Shown here in pieces: positions 57,456 to 64,000 of a DNA stretch of 64,000 nucleotides (its first letter is position 1; every line of letters starts with the position of its first letter). A program made the translations under genes and the position numbers. The stretch covers positions 1-64,000 of the forward strand of contig MU404162.1 in NCBI GenBank assembly GCA_022695795.1, read 5' to 3'. This stretch comes from Biscogniauxia marginata. Taxonomy: Eukaryota; Ascomycota; Sordariomycetes; Xylariales; Xylariaceae. The notes under the pieces were generated by a model. The model searched no databases, was not told where the DNA came from, and saw nothing but the letters and a program-made list of their open reading frames with translations.

Positions 57456-59051
57456 AGTGGAAGGTTGGCTTGGGCCCTGGAAGGGCCTATTGACATAATA
57501 TAGCCAGCGTTTGTGAGGAAGAAGCCGAGAACAGTCGGTTCGCTTGTAAATTGAATTCTTGGTTCGCTTCTCCGTTGAAAGTCGATCCGGTGCCAAGTGG
57601 TATACGGAGCTGTCAGGCATTCCCTAGCGGAAGACCGTGGACAGGACCTTTGAACCTCCACCAAGGCAGCAGGTGCAGGTGCAAGGCGCCACCTGCAGGA
57701 TTAGTAGTGCCTAGTGGACCTACTTACTTAGGTACCTAGCGGCCGGAGCTTGATTATCCGGAACGTGGCTTGGATGGACTCAAGTTTGATGTACCTACCT
57801 ATAAGTACCTAATCTGTTACCCGCTTGTATTTCAGGTATGCACAGACCACTTTCGACTCTCCAACCAGACGGGACCTACATAAGGTATCTTTTGAGAGTC
57901 AAGGTTCATGTTACGTCTGCTATTACATATCTGGCCTCGTCTTCTTACGTAGCTTACAGCCTATGTTAAAGAAGATACGCAAACTTCTTCTTCTTCTTCT
58001 TTTTTTAAATGTATGAGGTAGACGTGATATAATGTTAGTGACGATGTTACTACCAGACAATTTGCGAAACTAATCTCCATGCTGCTATTAAGGTTTGAAT
58101 CCTAGGTTTATAAATTATTTGCATTCTATAGATGGCTTAGCAAAGATCGGACTGGAATATCCCCCGGGGGGAAAGAAGATTTAACGAGTTGGAACTCACA
58201 TGAAAAGGCTAAATCATGTTCGTTCTCAAATAATTCCTTTTCTCTTTCCACATGCATGTTTGTTCGTTCTGCCAAGTGATATATATAGGTAGGTACCTTA
58301 TAGTAAGACTTCAGTAAGTCTCGAGTCAATATCACCATTGAAATGCGAGAAGACGGGAAACCCCCTCGAATTTTATTATAGGCCCTAGGTAGGTACCTAT
58401 ATACTAATATTACAACTAGTCAGCTGGGCACGAGAAACGCCCATTGTAGTTTACAATTGGACGGCCGAATTACTAAGATCCCACATGTATTCTCGTTTTC
58501 GGGGAGTTTTCATTCCTCGACTTCTAGGTTCGTTATCAACTATGTGCATACTGGATCCATTTCCCGAACTGTTATTGGTACGACCTCCGTAATCTCTATA
58601 CCTAACTCGCAATAACTTGCCGGCGCTCGGATGGACACTCTGCCCGCCGCCTGAAAAGAGTGTCCGATCGGTGCCTACCTACCTGGAAATATGGTGTGTC
58701 ATGAATTGTTTCGCGTTGGAGTCAAGAGGCCACTTGTAAGAACATTACCTGAGCCTAGGTAAGTATGTAGTTTCTTCTAGAAGCATGTACCTGCCTCGTA
58801 TGCAAGGATACCTACCTATACGTACCTAGGTAGACAGTCGGGAGTGGACTTACATACATCCTTAGGTAGTTTCATAGTACGTGTACTATGTAGTATATCA
58901 ATAGGTACCTATATAAGAGGTCCTGACAGCCGCTCCTCGACTTGCAAACCCAAAACAATACTTTTGTAGCATTGGAACAACATTCAACACGTCACTCAAA
59001 AACAACAACCCCTTGTCTCTAAATCTTTCTCTTGCCCAGATTTAACCTAAT
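57456..59051. promoter_or_regulatory. Divergent APL4/MAPEG intergenic region with ACCT motifs
   Basis: About 1.6 kb without a recognised gene. Clusters of TACCTA/TAGGTA motifs occur near 57715-57835, 58290-58310, 58385-58405, 58675-58690 and 58750-58915. A CTT repeat lies at about 57985-58002. Frames here are short and unsupported. Confidence 0.45.
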
Positions 59052-59629
59052 ATGTCTTACACACTGCAGGTCCCAAGTGAATATGGGTAAGCCGGAACTC
59101 TTGTGTTGCTGTTTGCAGGTGCCTACATACCTACATACATGTACCCTCAATACCAAGCCGCCGAAGATCCTGACCAATCGCACAACTAACCGCTTGCGTG
59201 CTCGAGTTATATAGCTACGTCCTCACCGTCGCCGCCTCGTCGCTCTTTATCAACACCTACCACTTCTTCCTATCGGCCAATGCCCGCAAGAACAGCGGCA
59301 TAGCGTATCCGACGCCGTACGCCACCAAGGAACAGGCCGACAAGGACCCCAAAGCCTATAAATTTAATCTCGCGCAGCGCGCCCACGGCAATTACACCGA
59401 GAACCTGGCCCCTTTTCTGGCCGCCCTTCTGATATCCGGTTTGCACTTCCCCATCGCGAGCGCCGGTCTTGGTGCTGCCTGGGTATTCGCTCGTTTCTGG
59501 TACGCCGCTGGGTACACCGGGTCCGGGCCCCGGGGACGACTGCCGGGCTTTACGATAAGTGCACTCAGCGATCTAGCGTTGAAGGTCATGGCCGTGACCA
59601 CTGGAGTTAAGATGATCCAAAATGCCTAG
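59052..59629 (+). CDS. MAPEG family protein (microsomal GST3-like)
   Basis: Two exons, 59052-59086 and 59215-59629 (GTAAGC donor, TATAG acceptor), encode 149 aa: MSYTLQVPSEYG joined to YVLTVAASSLFINTYHFFLS. Four hydrophobic segments fit the MAPEG fold. The motif FNLAQRAHGNYTENLAPFLAALLISGLHFP corresponds to the family's FN-x-x-QR-x-H-x-N-x-x-E block, which contacts glutathione. Then come FARFWYAAGYTGSGPRGRLPGF and a last membrane helix. This is most like MGST3, with glutathione transferase/peroxidase activity in ER or outer mitochondrial membrane; the precise activity is inferred. A likely partner in lipid peroxide detoxification. Confidence 0.92.
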
Positions 59630-60008
59630 GCAGGAATACATGTACTACAGCCCTCAGTAATCAACGCCGTTGTCAACTCGATTTGTAGTCTCGGATGGAA
59701 GTGGTACCAATAGATATGAATATATAAGAATTCCACATTATCGGACAGGTCGTATCATGCTTTGCCCATACCAGTTCTAAACTCCAATCCTCCACGGAAA
59801 TCCTGGTCCTGACCTTGGTTACACCCAGCAAGGGATCATGTACATAGAAAATAACTGATCCCGGTTAACACATGAATAGAACCACCTTGGCTACAGTCTT
59901 AGCCGTAACGCCAACCGCTGGAGAAACATAATATACAGATATTGCCTCCCTTTCACCGGTATAAAAAAAAAAAAGGGGAGAGGGGGGGGGTGTTCGCGAA
60001 ACCTTTGT
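59630..60008. other. Convergent 3' region with A and G runs
   Basis: Short intergenic region between MAPEG and ECM14 stop codons, with an A run at about 59965-59975 and a G run at about 59983-59991. Nothing else is recognised. Confidence 0.45.
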
Positions 60009-61795
60009 TTAAGCGCATTGAACGCATCTTTTTCGCCTGCGCCTCCGAAGCTCCGCGTTTTCGTCTATTTCATTATACTCTCTGATATCTTGCTCCGCCT
60101 GGTTCTTCATGCTCACAGTTTGGGCCCCTTCGTGGCCATTATTACCTAAAAGATAGTCTCCAAAGTACTTCATAGCCTGAAATACTTCATCTCCAGTAGG
60201 GATAATGTCGTCACTGGGTAGTAGAAAACCATAACTGCCAGTATCTCTCAACTTTATTTGGTAGCTATACCGAGCACCAAAGTCGTGGAAGATGTAGTCG
60301 ATTGCCGAGCCCCCTCCTGCCTCAATTCGAGTCTTCTGCATGTCTGATATTCCGGGCACGGCACCCTCGCACGCCGACGCAACGGTGTAGACCTCGCCGT
60401 TTGATAGCCTCATATGTTTTGCCAGATTCATGGCTACTTCCTCAAGGTTCTCCATGTTGGGAGGTTGGGCGCTACAGGAGTATGCGTAAGGGAATAAAAC
60501 CTGCTGAGAATAGGAGTGCAAATCTAAGTAACCCACGAAATTGGTACCGTTATCCGTCTCATTCTTGGCCCAGTCTGCTAATCGAGCGGCCTCGACAGCC
60601 TGGAAAGGCTCGTCTCCGCCATAGCTTTCCGAACAAGGCTCACTCTGATGTTCGATAGTATCCCATCGGTACCCAAACGCGTGGTCCAAGTCAAATCCTG
60701 GACAGTACTGCATTTTGGTGCGTTGCCGGGTCTTCCGCCAAAGACGGTCAACTTCCCAAGTATATTCATACCCATCCGGGTTCAGAACAGGTATGAAGAC
60801 AAGATCAAAGTGTTGCAAAATCTTGGCTACCATCGGATCCTTATCAATCGATCTGATGAAAGACCATGCTACGTAATTGACAGTGCTCGTGGATATCCAC
60901 TCTCTTGCATGGATACCGCCAGTGATGAGGATCGTGTCTCGACGACCGTGGGGGTTATCTTTCGTGACATCATTGGACTGCATTCCTACCTTCAAGGCCG
61001 GGATATCACGACCTTCGTAGGATTTACCGATGCTAATCATCCGGACAAGCCCTCGCCCTCTGAACATGGAGTCAAGCAATCGCATCCACGTGCTGATGAC
61101 GGAGAGCGGCTGGTAATCGTGGAAGAAGACATCGTCGATACCCTGTCTCTTAGGTAGCGAGATGTCGTGTGCAGGAGTAATGCCTCGACCGTCTGATAGG
61201 GACTGTACCGCGGGATATGGAGGTATGCTAGACGGGTAGGTGGCTGCAATGACGCGAGCAAGATCGGGAATCAAGATGGAGTGATTGTCTCGTAGAGAGG
61301 GGGGCAGGATGCCCAAGAGTGGGCGGATTCGACGACCCTCAAGACGAATATCGGTATAATTGGCAGTAAATTCCCAAACATCGAGCAACATCTATAGGTG
61401 GAATGTTAGGATAGACTGTAGAGTTGTAGGTACAGCTAATTGCTTCAGCCCAAATATAGTTCGCTTCTCACCTGGTCAATAGCCTTCCGCAAGGCGGCTT
61501 CATGTTGGCTCGTTGAGACATTGAATCGGATAACAACTTGGTCTTCGTATGTTCGCAGGTTGTCGACGAGTTTGGGGTGATTCTCGAGCCAGCGATTCAG
61601 GTTCTTGCTGGACTTTCTCGAAGACCAGGTCGACGGAAGATGAAGTAGACGGCCGAAGAATGAGCCTCGACTATCTGGTGGCGGGGATGCGGCTCGCGGG
61701 AGCCTGGTAGCATCGGACGGGGTGAAAACGGTAAGGCAGAGCAAGATGAAGACTAGTAGGAGGTGTTGATGTGAAACGAATGTTGAGGCCATCAT
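60009..61795 (-). CDS. ECM14: Inactive metallocarboxypeptidase ECM14 (M14A pseudoenzyme)
   Basis: Two exons on the minus strand, 61795-61472 and 61391-60009, give 568 aa. The start at 61795 gives a signal peptide (MMASTFVSHQHLLLVFILLCLTVF); an in-frame Met 32 codons upstream is less likely. A propeptide (about 60-160) is followed by the M14 domain. Zinc ligands are retained: GGIHAREW (His-x-x-Glu) and YLDLHSYSQ (third His). The usual catalytic Glu in the ELRD motif is Lys here (IKLRDTGSYGF), the hallmark of fungal ECM14. Other conserved blocks are LNPDGYEYTWEVDRLWRKTR and SEPCSESYGGDEPFQAVEAARLADW. ECM14 is linked genetically to cell wall biogenesis; it is expected to bind zinc without normal peptidase activity. 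A basic tail (ELRRRRRKRC) ends the protein. Confidence 0.94.
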
Positions 61796-62777
61796 AGCGA
61801 GGCTGCCGATGCGGCATTGGGGTTCAATGACATGAAGGGCCAGGAAGATATGTCGGATATCAAATGATGACCACAACTCAAAGGCTCTCATATGCGCGAG
61901 ATGTTAAGTACCACTAAGAGGTAGATAAGAAAAAAAAAGGCTGCCTATTAAGCGTCTTAAAAGGTTAATTTGATAATTAATTATTTAAAACTTCATTTAT
62001 AAGGTTATTTATTTTTATTTATTAATAATTAATATTAAATAAATAAATAAAATCATAATTGTAAAAATAAATTAATATTATATTAATTATAAAGAAAAAA
62101 CGTTAAATATATTATAATATTATATAAGTATTATTTATATATACTTGCGACATAGCTACCTACGTATATACTTGTAAAAAGGATAGGCTGGAGTCAATGC
62201 ATGACTTACAGCGCTCCAAATGCAGGAAACAACTAAATGAGCGAAGTACCTGAAGTAGCTACCTATATACTTGCACAGTACCAAAACATGTGGTAATCCA
62301 CCAGGCTACACAGCACACAACTAATAACATTAGACCCATTCAACCCGATCAAATCGACTCCAGCCTAGTCCATTTTGTACTGTCAATTAAATCCGTTGCC
62401 AATCTGCTGCTGCTACTAACCTACCTTAATACTACTACTACTACTCCTACTACTACACATACATGGTCAGTCGCTATCTTCGAACCCGACACGACGTCTT
62501 TTCGGCTTTGTAATATACCACACTTTATTTTACTGCCTCTAGTGTAGCCTCCCTAGTGGTCTAACTTATCCACCGTCCTCTCTACCTCGTGCGAGTGTCC
62601 CTAGACGCCAGCTACCGACTGATGACAATGGGTCACCGCCGCTGTAGTAGATCCTGACGTGATGACCCATCGGCCGTTGCCTTCTCTCCCTGCTGTTCCT
62701 ATCGCTGTTTGCCAGTCATAGCCCCGAGGCATAGCCCATGTCATTACTAGATCGACGCGACATTCCCGCTCGACATC
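61796..62777. promoter_or_regulatory. Divergent intergenic region with AT island
   Basis: About 980 bp. An AT-rich island at about 61960-62150 resembles a small RIP-bleached insertion and has no clear termini. A CTA trinucleotide repeat lies at about 62430-62458, and TACCTA-type motifs near 62155 and 62265. No gene is seen; the frame at 62290-62547 is low complexity. Confidence 0.45.
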
Positions 62778-64000
62778 ATGCCTTTCCTACGGCGCCGTGG
62801 CGTTATGGCTAGCGAGACCGACATGCGGCGACACACTACCCTAATCGATCCTTCCACACCCATCGCTCCCGATCCCCAACCTCCACGTAAATCGCAAGCC
62901 GAGGCCTTCCTAAGCCCTGACGATGCCGCTGACGATCCGGAGGAGAACGGCGAGGCTAGCAAGCCGTCAGCCGACACCAAGCTGCCGTCCACAACTGAAG
63001 ATCCCTACGATCGTCCGGAATCCCCGCCTATCCAGGAGGAAACACCAAAACATCGCAGATTCAGCATGTTGAGATTTCGCAATGCCTCGGACTCGCAGCT
63101 GTCAGCTAGATTGAAGCAGCAGCAGCAGGCCGAGAAGCCGCCGCCCTTGCCTCAGCGTGCGTGCCCGACTTTTTCTTCATGCTTCCTACAACGTGCTAAC
63201 ATGAAATTATGCCCAGCCCCCTCCATCATCACCACTGCGCCTACCGTCGACGTAAACCCGTCCAAGAAGTCGTCCCGGATGAAAATGCCCATGCGTATTC
63301 GTCGGTCAAGCGATATACCGCGAGGCGATCAAGAACTTTCGTCCAAGCTCGCTTTTTCTCCGGGTAGCAAGGAGAAGGGGAGGAACGCGAATCCACGCAC
63401 CTCGTCTTCGGCCTCAGCCTCGGCCTCTACAAGTAAACAGACGGTCACTTTTGAAGAGCCCCGGAGACCGCACACTTCCATCTCACCCCCTGCCGACCAT
63501 GAGGATCAGGGCCCAGCGCTAGCCCTGCCTGTGAATCGCTTGTCTGAATCGTCTCGATCTGACAGAAGCTCATTTGATATATCTATGCAACCACCGACAG
63601 CTTCCACAAGCAGCTTCTTTCGCCTTCCCCGGCGCAAGCAGAAGCAACCGGAGCCGCTCTTCCCATTAGGACATCTACCCCAGAAGTCTAAGATGCCGGC
63701 ATTGACGATGACAACTTCGAACACACCTTCACTTCCCCGTACCTCCACGTCCACCGGCCAGCCTAACGAGCACTCCCGTCCATCAACAAGTCATGATAGA
63801 TCGACTCCCTTGGCCTCTCCGGGCTACGGCTCTGCCAACTTAGCTAAGTCCTCTGGCTCACCCGCCACAGCTTTATTCAGACCAAACTCTCGAAACTCCG
63901 GTCAGTCTTCTCCAACCAGAGTCCATTTAAACATCAGGGGTAGATCTTCGACGATGAGCTCTGTTGGAGAGGGCTCTGTTGACCACCAGCGTCCAATGGC
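62778..64000 (+). CDS. Disordered fungal protein, 3' end beyond window (partial)
   Basis: Exon 1 62778-63156 and exon 2 from 63217 to beyond 64000 (GTGCGT donor, GCCCAG acceptor), open to the window end: at least 387 aa. The start is MPFLRRRGVMASETDMRRHTTLIDPS. It continues with FSMLRFRNASDSQLSARLKQQQQAEKPPPLPQ, a basic segment (KKSSRMKMPMRIRRSS), TVTFEEPRRPHTS and SSFFRLPRRKQKQ. Long Ser/Pro-rich disorder with short basic/hydrophobic motifs suggests a scaffold or polarity protein, but the folded region, if any, would be downstream. Family unassigned. The exon join is in frame and the frame stays open for more than 780 nt. Confidence 0.72.
   Translation, partial: MPFLRRRGVMASETDMRRHTTLIDPSTPIAPDPQPPRKSQAEAFLSPDDAADDPEENGEASKPSADTKLPSTTEDPYDRPESPPIQEETPKHRRFSMLRFRNASDSQLSARLKQQQQAEKPPPLPQRACPTFSSCFLQRANMKLCPAPSIITTAPTVDVNPSKKSSRMKMPMRIRRSSDIPRGDQELSSKLAFSPGSKEKGRNANPRTSSSASASASTSKQTVTFEEPRRPHTSISPPADHEDQGPALALPVNRLSESSRSDRSSFDISMQPPTASTSSFFRLPRRKQKQPEPLFPLGHLPQKSKMPALTMTTSNTPSLPRTSTSTGQPNEHSRPSTSHDRSTPLASPGYGSANLAKSSGSPATALFRPNSRNSGQSSPTRVHLNIRGRSSTMSSVGEGSVDHQRPM

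Noticed and set aside
61796..61891. Upstream Met for ECM14
   Set aside because: In frame, but places 32 residues before a typical signal peptide; MMAS at 61795 is the better start.
1..64000. tRNA genes, rRNA genes and CRISPR arrays
   Set aside because: By eye, no GGTTCGA-type B box sits in a cloverleaf context (the one at 2-7 is inside a repeat), no rRNA segments and no regularly spaced direct repeats; a covariance-model scan would be decisive.
1..64000. Secondary metabolite or other functional gene cluster
   Set aside because: The genes have unrelated housekeeping roles on mixed strands; no polyketide or peptide synthase, transporter-regulator set or shared operon-like layout is present.

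Overview
The window is nuclear DNA of a filamentous ascomycete (Pezizomycotina, most likely a Sordariomycete; genus not determinable by eye). The evidence is short 50-100 nt spliceosomal introns with GTAAGT/GTATGT-type donors and CTRAC-like branch sites, orthologues of typical fungal housekeeping genes on both strands, an RGS-LOV photoreceptor of a type known from filamentous fungi, and gene-rich DNA of ordinary GC interrupted by very AT-rich blocks. Those blocks look like old repeats bleached by C-to-T mutation, as repeat-induced point mutation (RIP) produces.

Layout. 1-2.93 kb: AT-rich repeat block. 3.4-7.2 kb: gene island with an F-box protein, a Dabb stress-responsive A/B-barrel protein and a disordered conserved protein. 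7.55-10.14 kb: second AT-rich block, beginning exactly at a transposon-type inverted terminus. 10.7-29.06 kb: TFIIE-alpha, cohesin SMC1, glycerophosphocholine acyltransferase, the APC/C activator CDH1, a 3.7 kb stretch without recognisable genes, and the RGS-LOV protein. 29.26-30.35 kb: third AT-rich block, ending exactly at a transposon-type terminus. 31.0-33.8 kb: a coiled-coil protein and the NatB catalytic subunit. 33.8-34.4 kb: a decayed short-chain dehydrogenase next to an AT island holding a perfect 48-bp inverted repeat. 35.0-64.0 kb: secreted glutaminase A, RRM/RGG RNA-binding protein, a large low-complexity serine-rich protein, SEC39, complex I NDUFS5-like subunit, an uncharacterised beta-rich protein, an OXNAD1-like flavoreductase, AP-1 gamma-adaptin, a MAPEG protein, the inactive carboxypeptidase ECM14 and the start of a disordered protein running off the window.

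The genes do not form a metabolic cluster; this is mostly conserved cell biology: transcription (TFIIE), chromosome cohesion and cell cycle (SMC1, CDH1), membrane traffic (SEC39, AP-1), lipid and protein modification (GPC1, NatB), mitochondria (NDUFS5) and light/G-protein signalling (RGS-LOV). Exon structures were derived here from splice consensus, reading-frame continuity and family conservation, so most models extend beyond any single open frame.

The most interesting items are the RGS-LOV photoreceptor, a family of palindromic TA-flanked elements whose termini coincide with AT-block edges, the RIP-like dehydrogenase relic, the perfect palindrome, the YGLD-repeat serine-rich protein, and a 66-nt in-frame sequence in SEC39 that may be coding or an intron. 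I found no convincing evidence of a wholly new multi-gene system.
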